NCBI GenBank assembly: GCA_001414345.1
Contig: LLCB01000268.1
Location: 1 to 64,000 of the forward strand
Length of the DNA: 64,000 nucleotides
Direction: 5' to 3'
Origin: Hymenoscyphus infarciens
Lineage: Eukaryota > Ascomycota > Leotiomycetes > Helotiales > Helotiaceae
Both the position numbers and the translations under genes were made by a program. Of this stretch, positions 13,601 to 26,389 are shown one piece after another (position 1 is the stretch's first letter; every line of letters begins with the position of its first letter). The notes below the pieces were generated by a model. It saw nothing but the letters and a program-made list of their open reading frames with translations. It did not search any database and was not told the origin of the DNA.

Positions 13601-16600
13601 TATCTTAATCTAATATTTCCTATTTTTATAATCTCTTATAATTCTATAATCTTATATCTACTATTAACTTAGTAATAATAAATATAAGGTTCTATCTAAG
13701 ATAAGATATATATTAATAACTCTATTAATACTACTAATATATATATTAAAGTAGATAAAGTATTCTAATAGGTAAAGTGTTATATTAGCTACTTTAATTA
13801 TAATTAAATAGTCTAGTTTTAACTTATATCTTAAATTCTATATTACTAATTCTACTATAAGGTTAATAATAGAACCTCTATCTAGTAATACTTAATTTAA
13901 ATTATAGATTCCTTTTTAATTAATATAAGATTATACTACTATTTATATATAAAAGTTATATACTTTCTTAGTTAAGAATAGAGTTAATTTGTTTTTTAGC
14001 TAGTCTAAGTATTTACTATTAGTTATTTTCTATATTCCTTTAATTATTTTAATAAGTATTATAGTTATTATATTAGTATCTTTAACCTAAAAAACGTTAA
14101 TAGTATAGCTATCTTCTAATAGCTTAGCCTTTATAGAGTTAGATTTAAGTTTAAGTTTAAGTAGTCTTATAAGTTTAAATCTATTTTTAGAAGACTAATT
14201 ATAAAGCTAAAGTAAAGATATCTTAAGCTTTACGTTTATTAATATATTAGTTAGAGAAAAGTCCTCTTATCTTATTATATTTATAATAAATTATTTAGCT
14301 TTTTTTATTACTATCTTCTTTTTTAAATTAAGAGTAGAGAGTTAAAGTAATAACTCTTATATAAGTATAGTATCTTTTATAATATTATCTTTATATTCTT
14401 TAACTATAGATACTCTATGTTTTCCTTTCTTAGTTAGTTTATTAAAAGGTTTTATAAAAAAGATACTATTTAAGATTCTTATACTTAACTATTTCTTTAC
14501 TACTAATACTTCGACTTCTTATAATTATATTAGAGTTAATATATTTACTAGTACTTATATTTCTACCTCTATTTTATATATATATTCTCTATTATAGACT
14601 ATATTTAAATCTCTAATATTCTACTTATTAATAGTAGAATTAGATATATTAACTATCTACTTTAATAGTATTTAAGTAACTATAGCACTATCTAATATTA
14701 ATCTACTCTAAATTATCTAAGTTTCTTAGCTAGCTACTAGATTATTACCTATTACTAATTATCTAAAGCTAGCTCTATCTTAATTTATCTACTAAGGTCT
14801 AATACTATAATAATTTCTTATATTATTTAAAAAGGGTTATTTCTTTTAATTCTCTTAGAACTAATAACCTTATAGGTTTTATTAGAAGTATTAGTTTTAA
14901 TTATAGTAAAGCTCTACTATATAAGCTTATATTATATAATTTTAATTCTATTTATCTTATTATTTCTTTTATTTAGCTTTTAATAACTATTTAAATAAAA
15001 AGGTTTTATAGTCTCTAAAACTATAATCTTCTTTTCTATAAATATAGTATATAAATAGCTTTCTTAAGCTAAACTAAGTATTAGGTCTAGAAATAAAAGC
15101 TATATTAATACTAACTAGTACTATATTTCTATTTCCTTTTTAAAAAGAAATTCGATTTTAGCTCTAAAAGGCTAGAGTTTACTTTATAAAAGAGTTAATA
15201 AAAGCTTTTATAATAGCTATATAGTAATTATTCTTTTCTTAATCTATTTTTATAAACTTTTATATCTAACTAAATTCTAGTTATAATCTTAAGTTATCTA
15301 CTTCTAAATATATATAAGCTACCTTTATTATCTTTAGATTATAGTTATCTAATTCTTTAATAATAGCCTTTATATTTTAAATTAAGGATTTAATCTTAAT
15401 AATCCTTAATATTACTCTATTAGAATAAACTACTATTCTTATTAGTCTTTTATTAAGTCTCTTAGTAGCTTACTTATATAGCTAAGCTTTTATAGTATTA
15501 GGTAAATCCTACTTAATATCTTATATTTCTATATAGTACTTATAAAAAGAGCGTCTATTCTAACTTAAAAATGTTATCTTATCTACTACTAATTCTACTT
15601 TATCTTCTTTATTCTTTTAAAGAAATCTATTAATTAATAAAGCTTTTAACTTCTTAAAGTCTCTTTTAATAGCTTATAAAAGGTCTTAAACATATCTAGT
15701 AGCCTCTTTATAATAATTAAATATTATAATTAAGAACTTCCTTTCTTTTAATATAATTAGATTATTATAATTAGCTTTTATAATATATTTTATAAAAGTT
15801 AAGAATATCTCTATATCTTTATATAGTAAACTATAGAATAGTAGAACTAATACTATAAATAATATATTTAACTTAGTAGTAATTTTCTTTTAAAATAATA
15901 ATAGTCTTTTATTTAGTAAAAGAGTATTTCTAACTATAGCTAAGTTTCCTTTCTCTACTAGTAATAAGTCTAATATAATAGATATTTCTATTAAGAATTC
16001 TTAGATAGCTTATTCTAAGAGTATTAACTATACTTTTATACTCTACTTAAGTACTAGTAAACTCTTACTTTTAAAATATATATTAGCTATTAGTCTCTTA
16101 TCTTTAAAATTAAATTATAGTAGTATAAGAGATTCTAAGTTAGACTTTATAAAGTATAAGCTATTATAAGAAGGTTCTTTAAATTTATTAAAAGGAGTTT
16201 CTTTAAATAGTAATCTATCTTTAGTTAATATAAATAAAGTTAAAAGACTATTTATTAAAGAAGAAGATAGCTTTTTAAGAGTATAGTAGTAGATTATTTT
16301 CTTCTTTCTACTTTATATAAAAGTCGTATTTATATATAGTTCTAAGAGCTAAATTAATTACTACTAATAATACTTATAGATTTTAAATATCTTTATTATT
16401 TATAGTATTATAAATATATACTATCTTTTTAGTTCTAATATTCTAATATACCTTATATATACTTTTTCTATAATAGTAGATACCTAATATTATAGGTAGA
16501 TTTAAGAGTTTCTAATACTAATATCTAATTTCTTAATTTAGAGAATAAAATTTCGATTTTAGAGTTAATAAACTAATATATTTATTAGATAATTTAGAGA

Positions 16601-16626
16601 TTCGTTACCTTACTAAGGATACTATT

Positions 16627-16785
16627 TATATAGTAGTAGCCTAGTATCTAGAGATAAAGGTTAAAGTATTATATTATATAGTAATAATAAAAGAGGAGAC
16701 TAGCTATAAAAGGTCTTAAACATCTAAGTATAGATAAAGTAAATTATTAGGCTAGATAAGCGCTAAAGCGATTATCGCTCTAACA
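16627..16785 (-). repeat. Gypsy-1 5' LTR (159 bp)
   Basis: Ends GCTCTAACA at 16785. The start is mutated to TATATAGTAG. On the coding (minus) strand it is the upstream LTR, followed by the internal region that begins at 16626. Confidence 0.88.
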
Positions 16786-16789
16786 CCTA

Positions 16790-16878
16790 TAAAGTTAAGT
16801 ATATAAAGAGGCGCTTTACCGTCGCGTCTCTTAAATAAACAAACGGAGTATAAACAAAGTTAATAAGACTATATCAAA
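16790..16878. other. Short host-like sliver between two transposons
   Basis: About 90 bp with higher GC than its surroundings, including GGCGCTTTACCGTCGCG. It lies between the right duplication of Gypsy-1 and the left inverted terminus at 16879. It probably represents the original locus. Confidence 0.4.
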
Positions 16879-18499
16879 CAGTGTTACTAGTAGTATTATT
16901 ATAGTAAAATACTATAGTATTTTAAATAAATATCTTATTAGAATACTTTAATAATATTAGACTTAGGCGGCGATATTAGAAGTAATATATTAGAGAGATC
17001 TATAATATTTCTTATATTATATTAAGTAATATAATTAATACTAGGTTTCTAAGAATAACTAATAATATATCGATTATTAGTTGAAAAATAGTTAATCTAG
17101 AGAATAATAGTTCTTCTAGCGAAGAGCTAATAGAACACTTAGTCTAAAAATAAAGATAAAGTTATATAATTTAATAATAAGTTTTAATTATTTATAAGTC
17201 TAAGAGACTAAACGTTTTATTATAAGTACTAAATTAAGAGTTATATAATAACTTTCTACTTTTTTAATATAATAAAGTAGATTTTTAAAAAGAAGATATA
17301 AGTTATCTAATATCTATTTAGTATTATAGTACTAGTACTATAAACCTTATATTTTATTAAGTATTATTATTTTTTTAATAATCTTTTATTATATTAGATA
17401 AGAATTCTAATATTTCTTCTATAATATATATTATAATAATCTAATAAATATCGTATTACTATCTAAGTCTAAATAGTATATATTTGTTTTTAAATCTAAT
17501 ATTATTACTATACTCTACTACTTATTTAATATTATATTAGTACTAATTATATACTATTTAATAACTTATATACTAAAATATAAAAATAAAGCTATTTCTA
17601 CTTTCTATATATACTCTTTTATTACTTTATAACTATTTAAAAATTAGACTCTAAACTAGAGAACTAATTAGTTAGTATTATTTATTATATATTAAATTAT
17701 CTAAACTATATATAAAAGACGATTTTATAATAAAGTAATCGTATAATTAATTCTATAGCTAAAAGTTAACTTTTAGTATATTATTTTATAGATATTTAGA
17801 GTATATATTATATATATAATATATTAAGACTTAGGTCTTAGTATATTTTATAAAAAAGTTTATTTAAAGATTATAATATAAAATTAACTAGAATTCTTTT
17901 GAGTTTAATAAGAAGTTTATTAATAATTAATTAGTATTTAATTAAATCTTTCGTTTTAAAAACTTATTTTTAAAAAGTATAGTTATTAAATTATTAGTAA
18001 GTAATAAGTATTATATTCTTATTATCTTTAGAGACTATAATACTAAGATCTTCTCTACTATCTAACTATCTACTTTAAATATTTATAAATTATTAATAAG
18101 AGAAAAATAACTATCTAGATACTAGAAATATAATAATAAATATATACTACTAAGAGTAATAATAATAAGAAGTTTAGTTTATAAACTTTTTAGAACTAGC
18201 TCTAAAACTAGATCTACTATTTATATCTTTATATATTCTTCTTAAAAGTTAAAAGTATTTCTATTACTTTAATATTAACTAATATACTTTAAAAAAGATA
18301 TCTTATACTAGGATCTTAGATCTTTAAGTATTCTTATAATATATATTTTAAAATAGTTCTATCTATTACTATCTACTAATTTTATAAAGAACTAAAGATA
18401 TTATACTAAAACACTTATATAAGAAATAAATAAAACATTTATTACTATTCTATAAAGATCTAGATAAGTCTTCTTTTAAATAGATTAAAGTTATTAATT

Positions 18500-18611
18500 T
18501 GTCACGGAAAAAGGGGGCCTCACGTGACCCCTTTTCCCTATATATATAGCAGAGTTTTCACCTTCTAAATTCAAGCTCCTTAGAGCGTTTTCAACCTAAA
18601 AATACGTTACA
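18500..18611. repeat. TRIM-1 left LTR
   Basis: 112 bp. It contains the hairpin, CACGTG and TATA block described separately. It differs from the right LTR at a few sites, mostly transitions. Confidence 0.85.
18506..18550 (+). promoter_or_regulatory. Promoter-like block in the TRIM-1 LTR
   Basis: A near-palindrome (18506-18537; arms GGAAAAAGGGG and CCCCTTTTCC) is centred on CACGTG (18521-18526), a bHLH-type E-box. A TATATATA run follows at about 18539-18546. The order hairpin, E-box, TATA is repeated in the right LTR with the E-box mutated to TACGTG. This is a plausible LTR promoter; activity is inference. Confidence 0.5.
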
Positions 18612-19341
18612 GTTATAAGCCCGGTTTGCACGTATAGTGTACTCTTATAACTTCTTTATCTTCTACTTACGTATTTAACATTACGATATATTCAGAACGC
18701 TCTCTGCTGTTGGTTAGCGTAACTAACCTCGATGCTCACGTTCGACGAGCACTTAAAAGCCCTACTACGACGACGAGTAAGGCTCTTCTAACTTCGAATA
18801 CAAGACTTTCTCAACAAGCGTGAACAAGGACTCTCCTAATAAGCGTAGACAGGACTCTCCTACGGGACGCTCTCGGCTTCGAATATAGCGAAAGCCCTAC
18901 TCAAGTAGGCACACTTTAATTCGGTAGCTCACTCTCTCGACAAGCTCGTACAAAGCCCTACTACGAGTAGGCATTACGAACCGGAAGCCTAGCAGCGCGC
19001 TGGCTTACCCTAAGGGGTACTTGAAGATATATTCGAATTCAGAAGCCTAGTACTCTATAAAGCTAGCATACAAATATAACACTAACTACAAGCCACTACA
19101 TCTTATGAACGCTACCTGCTGTCTTTACCAAAATAAGAGAGGAAGTTGGATAGAATCTAGGAGTAGGACTTTACCCTTAAGAATATTATCTAGAGAACCG
19201 CTGTTTAGGAGTTTAAAGCAATATATATAGCTCTATAGGTTTCTCTATAGCAGGAATAGGGGGCGATATAGTTAAGGGGTTCTTTTACAATCTAGTTTAA
19301 GTTTATAGGCCTAGGAGACTGTTTTCTAGACCTAAGGGGTA

Positions 19342-19453
19342 TGTTATAGAAAAAGGGGGCCTTACGTGACCCCTTTTCCCTGTATATATAGCAGAGTTTT
19401 TACCTCTTAAATTCAAGCTCCTCAGAGCGTTTTCAACCCAAAAATACGTCATA
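19342..19453. repeat. TRIM-1 right LTR
   Basis: 112 bp, same length as the left LTR. It ends ACGTCATA directly before the TAATT duplication. Confidence 0.85.
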
Positions 19454-20564
19454 TAATTAATAATACTTTTACTAATATATTAAGTATATTTACCTCTTAT
19501 AAGATTAGAAAGCTTAGAATAAATATAGTTAGCTAATTAAAACTAAAAAGAGATTAAAAAAAGATCTAAAATAAGCTTAAAATATATATATATCTTTTAC
19601 TTCTCTTTCTACTTAAATATAACTTAAATTTATTAAATATCTAGTTAAATACTACTATTCTAGAGATACTACTAGGAAATATTAATTAAGAATTAATATT
19701 TAGCTTTATAGTTTCTTTCTAGGAGTATTAGTACTTATTATTCTATAATTTCTCTATAGTAGTATCTAGTTAGTAATCTAAGTCTTTTCTAAGTACTCTT
19801 ATTTATAAGTAAATTAGAGTATTATAGTAGTAGTATATATAAGTATTTTACTTATTAGATTATAATATTTAAAAATCTTTTTCTATTCTATTTAAATAAA
19901 TTAATAAAAGTAAAAGAGTATATAAGAAGTTGTACTTATTATAGTAAAGAGAGTAAATAAGAATTATTTTTATACTTAATCTTAGTTTTCTTAAAAAGAG
20001 AAAGAGTAAAGTCTATAACTATAATCGCTTTATCTAAAGTTCTAGCTATATCTTTAATTACTAAAAGTAAGTATTTAAGAGTACTAAAAAAGAGCTTTAT
20101 CTAAGCGTTTAAATTAGCTAAAATCTTTTACTTTTTAGTAATATACTTAAGTATTTAGCTTTCTAAGTATTTCTACTTCTTCTTAGTAATTATTACTTTT
20201 AAATTAAAGCTATTAATATCTTAAAAGTACTTAAGATTAAGTCTTAATTTATAAGCTCTCTTAATACTCTTAGAGAATTTCTTAACTTCTCTAGATAATA
20301 TAACTAATCTATAAAGCTTATAAATAATACGAAAAAAGTAATCTAAGATATTATTAGTAATAAAACTATAAGATAGATTATTAAATTAATTATCCTCTAT
20401 ATTAATTATCTCTTACTTAAGGTTATTATACTTTTTAGAAGCTATATTATTAATAGTAAAGTAAGCGACGTAGTACTAATATCGAATTTAAGCTTTCTTA
20501 GCTTATAATTATAGATTATCTTTACTTAAAGAAAAGATAAGCTTTTAAACTATAACGTTATTAT

Positions 20565-21040
20565 TATAATAGTACGAAATATATATAACTATAGTAGAGG
20601 TATATAGAAGTATATATAGTAGAATAACATATATAGATACTAGGTACTAATATAGAAGAAAACAATAACTATCTCTCTTCTATACTAAATATAAACGTCT
20701 ATATATAAGAGGTTAGAAGCTTCTAAGTTCTAATAATAATAATAACCGAGCCCTGTCTAATATAGCTAATACTAAATAATAAGAGCTAAAAAGCTAAATA
20801 TATAACCTCTAAACCTTTAGAAAGCTAAATATATAATATCTAACTCTTAATCCCTTTTATATATAAATATCAGATATTAATACCTTTAGCACTTTACTTA
20901 TATAAGTATTAGTTATTCATAATCTCAGCCCTAGGTATATTAGAGGTATTAGTAGTACTTAGAAGTATTAGCAGTTTTATAAATACTAATAGTTTAGAAT
21001 AGTACTATTATATAATAATCTAAGATAGCGTACTATTATA
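20565..21040. repeat. LARD-B left LTR (476 bp)
   Basis: Retains more GC, for example ACCGAGCCCTG near 20742, than the right LTR, which has ACTAAGCCTTA there. Confidence 0.83.
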
Positions 21041-24000
21041 TCCTCTCTCTTTTAAAAAGACTTATCTTAAGTCTTTAGTTATTAATTAGTATAGTATTAG
21101 GTTAATTAGAGTATTATTTATCTCTTTATTATAAAGAATATAACTTATCTTACTATTATAGTATCTAGTAGTCGAGGTAGAGTTAGTAGCTAGTAGTATT
21201 ATTATTTAAGAGCTAATCGCTCTTTGTTTATTACTATATACTATATAATAATAAGATATAAATAGAAGAGAAGCTAATCATTAGCTAGTAGATAGAAAGC
21301 AGTATACTATTATAGAGTTGTCGTATTCTTACTATTATTATATATTATAATAGTAATTATTAAGCGATAAATAACAATTATAAAGTAATAGCTATTATTA
21401 TAAGTAGTATATTAGTAGGCGACTTTTCTCTAATTCTAACTTCTCTTCTTCTTTTCTTTTTATCTAAATAATATAAATAGTAAGAATACCTTCTAATTAG
21501 ATATATTCTTATATACTAACTTATCTCTTAGAATATATATATAAAAGTAAGTTCTTCTCTTCTTAATCGGACCTGATTTAGAGCTAATCTAATATAGTAA
21601 AATACCTCTTCTATATCCTCTTAGTATACTTCTAGCTATCTACCGAGTCTACTACGTTTAGTGCCTTTAGATAAAATCTTAGAATAGAGATTATATATAT
21701 ACTTTTAAGAAGCCAAAGTCGAAGAAGTATAGGTACTATATTAAGTAGAATACTTTATATATCCTAGTAAGTTTAATCCTAAATATATACTAAATTTATT
21801 CTAACTTAAGTAGTTGCTATAGTTTATTAAGAAGGAGTTTAATAAGCTTAAGCTTAAGAAGGAGAAGAGGGAGATTAAGAAGGCTACTAAGGCCTTAGAT
21901 AAGGTATTAGTTATTACTAGTATAAAGGTATTAAAGAATAGTTTAGAGGTATAGTTCGCTCTCCTAGAAGAGACTTAGGCGCTTTACGCTAAAGTTACTA
22001 TAAGTACTCCTTACTTATTAAAGAGGTTTTAATTACTAATATTTAATAGTCTTTATACTATGCTATAGAGAGTAAGACCTCTATCTAAACCTAGGTTCAG
22101 GTCCTCTTTAAGGCCTACTTAAAGAGTTTATAGAGGTCCTCTCTAAAGCCGGTTATAAGAGGTCGCCGAGGTAAGAAGCGTCTCTATAAAGAGGAGGTAG
22201 TAAAGGAAGAGCTAATTTAGGCTCCTTACGCTTAAGAGAGTAAGAAGGAGGATAATAAGTTAGAAGAAGGAGAGGCTATATAGGCTCTATTTTAATAGTA
22301 ACTTAGTCTTAGTTCTTTACTTTATTAATTTCAAACATTTCTACTAGTTAGTATTTTATCTTAGGTTTTTATTATAAGTTCCTTATTAAGAGTAACTAGA
22401 ATTAGAAGGTATTAATAGAGTTTTATAAATTAACTCTTTTATCTAATTCTTATCTGATTTCTATATATTAAGCTATTTAGAGAGGTGTCGGTCTATTAGA
22501 CGATGTAGTAAACTCTGAAAATTGTCTATAGAATACTAAGCGAGATCTGAATCGTAACTAACTTCGTAGATGCTTATAATTTTAACTTCGTTTCTAATCC
22601 TTTAATATTAAAGTACAAGTATTCGCGTTTACTAAAAGAGTATAGTCCGATCCTATCTAGTAGATTAGAAAAAGTTTAAAGCTTAAAAAGTTTAAAAAGT
22701 TTAAAAAGTTTAAAGTAGAGATAGAGGCGAATTTAGAATAGAGTTAGAAGCGAATATTAAGAGGTAACGTTATAAGTAATAGTAATAACTTAATTAAGAG
22801 CTTACTTTAAGAGTATACTAATTTATATCTAATTTAAATTTAAATAAAACATCTAATATACTAGATATAAAAGAAAGTAAGTTCGTCTAAACTTAGGTCG
22901 ACGAGGACTTAGAGTAAAGTCGGAAACAAAAAGTTGATAATATCATAGATAGTAATAACTTAGCTAAGAGGTTACTATTCTTTCAAAAGTATACTAATTT
23001 ATATCTAAGTCGAATTTAGATAAAAAAAGAACTTCTAGCTCTACTAGAAGTAAAAGAAAGTAAGAAAGTAAAGACTATAAGACTCTAATCAGAGTTAGTA
23101 GCGTTTTAGCTAGTTAAAAGAGTTTATTACTAAATATTAAAAACGCTATCTAAAGTATCTAGATAATAAAAAGAGGAGTTTTAAATAGTTAAAGGCAAAG
23201 TTATTTCTAAAGTTATTAAAGTTTTACTATTTAAAGTTTAAGATAATAAAAGAGGTAGTTTTAGCTAGTTAAACAAAGTTAATACTAAAGTTATAAAAGC
23301 TAAAATTATTATCTAATATTTAAGATAATAAAAAAAGAGTATAGTTTTAGATATAATATTTATTAGTACTATTATAGGAACTATATTACTTAGGCCTATA
23401 AGCTACCTTATTCCTTTTAAAGTACTTAAAGACTTATTTATCTTCTAATTCCGATTCTACTTCTAAAGTAGAAGACGATTCACTATTATATCATAAGAAG
23501 TTTAAAGCTAGATAAAGGGGTATTCTAAACTATAGTACTAATATTTCATAACTTAGTATTTTAGTAGGTCTCCTTATCTATAGCTAAAAGATTATTTACT
23601 ATTTTAGTAAAGTTATAATTCTAGTATCTCTTAAAATTAGTAGACATGTTTTAGAGCTAAGGTATAATCTTATTTTATTCTATATATAAAAGAACCTTTT
23701 CGATTCTAGTATCTCTCTAAGTATAGCTATACTCGAAAAGTAACCTTTTAAAGTTAGTAAAAGTTTCTTTAATATATTCTTCTTCTAATTCTACTTCTAT
23801 CTCTTTTAACCTCTATCTCTTTTACCTTTTATACTAGCAAAGACTTAGTTTATAACTATAGTCTTTTTAAATATCTACTAGTAAAGGTTTAAGAGAAGTT
23901 TAAAGTAGAGTTAGATAGTATTTAGTTAGGATTAATAGTAATAACTTAGCTAAGAGCTTACTTCTAAGTTTCGTTCTAATAGAAAGCGTATTTTAACTAA

Positions 24001-25100
24001 TTCGTATCTAATTCAAAGGTTAGGAAGTAGTAGAAAGGCATTATTAAGAGTAGAGGCTTATAAGCGAAAGAAGTCTAAATATAAGCTTTAAAAAGCAAAG
24101 AAGGGTTCGATTAAAGGTTTGAAAGAGAGTTAGATTAGTAAAGGTTTAAAGATAGAGTGTTTTTTAAGTTATTAACTTTATAGTTCACTTATAATTATAT
24201 CTATCTTATCTAACTAATTATTTTATCTTTTATTTTTATACTACTATCTCGTCTATATATTATCTATATTTAAGAAGTCTTACTTATTATTTCGTTGAGA
24301 TCTTCTAAGTCTTAGTATATAGTTATAGATTAGAAAGGGTTTAAAAGGTCTTTTAAAAAGAGAGATAGCCTTAGAAGAGAGTTATTAGAAAGCATTAGAG
24401 GTAACTACTTATAGCTAAAAGAGGTATAAATTCGAGCTTAAAAGTAGAAAAGGGTTAGATTAAGAAGGGTTTAAAGGCAAAGTATTTTATTAACTTTAAA
24501 TTATAAGATTACTTATCTATTTTTCTAGCTTAGCTAGCTAATTTCTTATTTCTTAATTCTCTACTTTTAAAGCTTATATAACTAACTATATCTAGTCTAT
24601 ATTTAAGAAGTCCTACTAGTCTCTTTAACTATTATTTCGTCGAGATCTTCTAGATCTTAGTATATAAGTACTATTTAGGCGGTTTTTAGAAAGAGAGATA
24701 GCTCTAAAAAAGCATTTAACACCTTATAATAGAACTAGGTTTAATATTTTAAAGATGTTAATTTAGAAGAGAAGAGAGTAAGATTAGATTTAGAAGCCTT
24801 CTAGATAACTATTATAAGTTAACTTATTTACTAAACCTAGAGTTATTAAGACTCTTAAAAATACTTAGTATATTCTAATCTCTTAATATATACTAAAACA
24901 CGATTTTTACTAGCTATCTATATAAATACTAAACCCTAGTATTACTAGCTGTCTAGGTAGTCTCTAATTACCTAGCTATTTAAGAATACTATTATAATAT
25001 TCTAAATCAAGAGTAAATCGACTTCTAAATAAAGAGTAATAATAAGCTCGAAGGAGATATTATTAAGGCTATTACTAGCGAAGAAGAGTTATTATTTTTA

Positions 25101-25576
25101 TATAATAGCACGAAATATATATAACTATAGTAGAGGTATATAAGAGTATATATAATAAAATAATATATATAAATACTAAGTACTAATATAAAAGAAAATA
25201 ATAACTATCTCTCTTTTATACTAAATATAAACGTCTATATATAAGAGGTTAGAAGCTTCTAAGTTCTAATAATAATAATAACTAAGCCTTATCTAATATA
25301 GCTAATACTAAATAATAAGAGTTGAAAAGCTAAATATATAACCTCTAAACCTTTAGAAAGCTAAATATATAACATCTAACTCTTAATCCTTTCTATATAT
25401 AAATATTAGATATTAATACCTTTAGTATTTTACTTATATAAGTATTAGTTATTCGTAATCTTAGCCCTAGATATATTAGAGGTATTAGTAGTACTTAAGA
25501 GTATTAGCAGTTTTACGAATACTAATAGTTTAGAATAGTACTATTATATAATAATCTAGGATAGCGTACTATTATA
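25101..25576. repeat. LARD-B right LTR (476 bp)
   Basis: Same length as the left LTR and ends TACTATTATA directly before the ATTAT duplication. Confidence 0.83.
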
Positions 25577-26389
25577 ATTATTAGATATACTATCTACTAA
25601 AAAGTAACTAATCTTATCTTTAATTTCTTAAATAAGTAATTTATAATTAGTATTAATATAAGGTTTTTAAATATAATTTTATATATTATAATCTTTAATT
25701 ATTTTAAGTAAAAAAGAGACTATATTATCACTTATCTAATACTTCTTAAATTACTTTATTTTAAGTACTACTTCTACTAAATCGCTGAACTTATTAATAT
25801 TATAACTTATAAACTCTAGAATAGAAATACTATTATTTGACTTTTATCTATTAATACTAATACTAATCTTAAATTAAAATCTTAATAAATATCTCTTAAC
25901 TCTAATAAAACTATCTTTATATTACTATTTAATCTTTTTAGTTAAAGTAGTATATAATTCTAGAAGAATATCTCTAGTAAAGTTATTATTATATTAGAGC
26001 TTATTTAGTATATATATAGTTTATTTTAGATATATAAGATCTATATATAAGTATAGTATTAGTATAACTTATCTCTTTAGTTACTCTTATACTCTACGTA
26101 ATTTAGTAGAACGCGGTTCTAACTTTATATTTCTAGCTCTAATATAACTAAATATTTAAATTATTATCTTATTCTTTAAGCTCTACTAAAGTATATAGTA
26201 ATATAGAAATTAAACAATGATTTACTTATAATCTTATATTTAAAAAGCTCTACTAAGAAAAGAATCATTTTAGCGTAATTTAGCTTATAATATAAGTATA
26301 TAAGCTAAGTTTCTCTTACTTACTCCTACTACTTCTACTACTTCTACTATCTCTTTTATACTCTTTTATACTTCTTTTTAACTAATATA

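Larger units (their letters stand above)
1247..16785 (-). mobile_element. Gypsy-1: RIP-degraded Ty3/Gypsy LTR retrotransposon
   Basis: Two 159-bp direct repeats (1247-1405 and 16627-16785) bound the element. They begin TGTATAGCAG and end in TAACA or its mutated form. Flanking bases are CCTG (1243-1246) and CCTA (16786-16789), a 4-bp target duplication with one TG-to-TA difference. Without the nested LARD-A the element is about 11.8 kb, matching Gypsy-2, which lies in the opposite orientation. The coding strand is minus: reverse-complemented sequence matches the gag zinc knuckle, reverse transcriptase and integrase regions of Gypsy-2. A purine tract, A4G10 on the minus strand (complement of 1411-1424), sits just inside the 3' LTR, as expected for plus-strand priming. 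Coding frames are full of TAG/TAA and the copy cannot be active. Confidence 0.88.
18500..19453. mobile_element. TRIM-1: 954-bp miniature LTR element
   Basis: Two 112-bp LTRs (18500-18611 and 19342-19453) start TGTCACGG or TGTTATAG and end ACGTTACA or ACGTCATA. A perfect 5-bp duplication, TAATT, flanks the unit (18495-18499 and 19454-19458). The 730-bp interior is too short for retroviral genes. It has three diverged hairpin units of the form GCCCTAC-loop-GTAGGC (near 18758, 18894 and 18955). A short purine-rich tract, AAGGGG, precedes the right LTR. The unit is far less RIP-mutated than its surroundings, so it inserted later. It must rely on proteins from elsewhere. Confidence 0.85.
20565..25576. 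mobile_element. LARD-B: 5.0-kb LTR element related to LARD-A
   Basis: LTRs of 476 bp (20565-21040 and 25101-25576) begin TATAATAGTA (TATAATAGCA in the right copy) and end TACTATTATA. A perfect duplication, ATTAT, lies at 20560-20564 and 25577-25581. The first 120 or so bases of the LTR match LARD-A; the rest differs. The interior from about 22560 to 25100 matches the LARD-A interior. The extra part (21041-22560) includes a GC-richer segment (about 21790-22300) that reads on the plus strand as a Lys/Glu-rich protein with TAG/TAA stops. No reverse transcriptase or integrase is visible, so the element looks non-autonomous. Confidence 0.83.
19460..26190 (-). pseudogene. Unidentified protein relic split by LARD-B
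   Basis: On the minus strand an open frame (stops TAG/TAA only) runs from about 26190 to 25577. It resumes in the same frame at 20564 and continues to about 19680, possibly to 19460. Removing LARD-B and one ATTAT copy restores the frame exactly, giving roughly 500 codons. The product would be Lys/Ile/Leu-rich. I recognise no domain, although it lies divergent to the piggyBac relic and inside the block with hAT-like ends, so a transposase or accessory transposon protein is possible. The frame is heavily RIP-mutated and dead. Confidence 0.4.

Noticed and set aside
21790..22300. Plus-strand Lys/Glu-rich segment in LARD-B as a CENP-B/pogo transposase tail
   Set aside because: The charge pattern is suggestive, but no DDE or helix-turn-helix motif could be identified, so the name is not supported.
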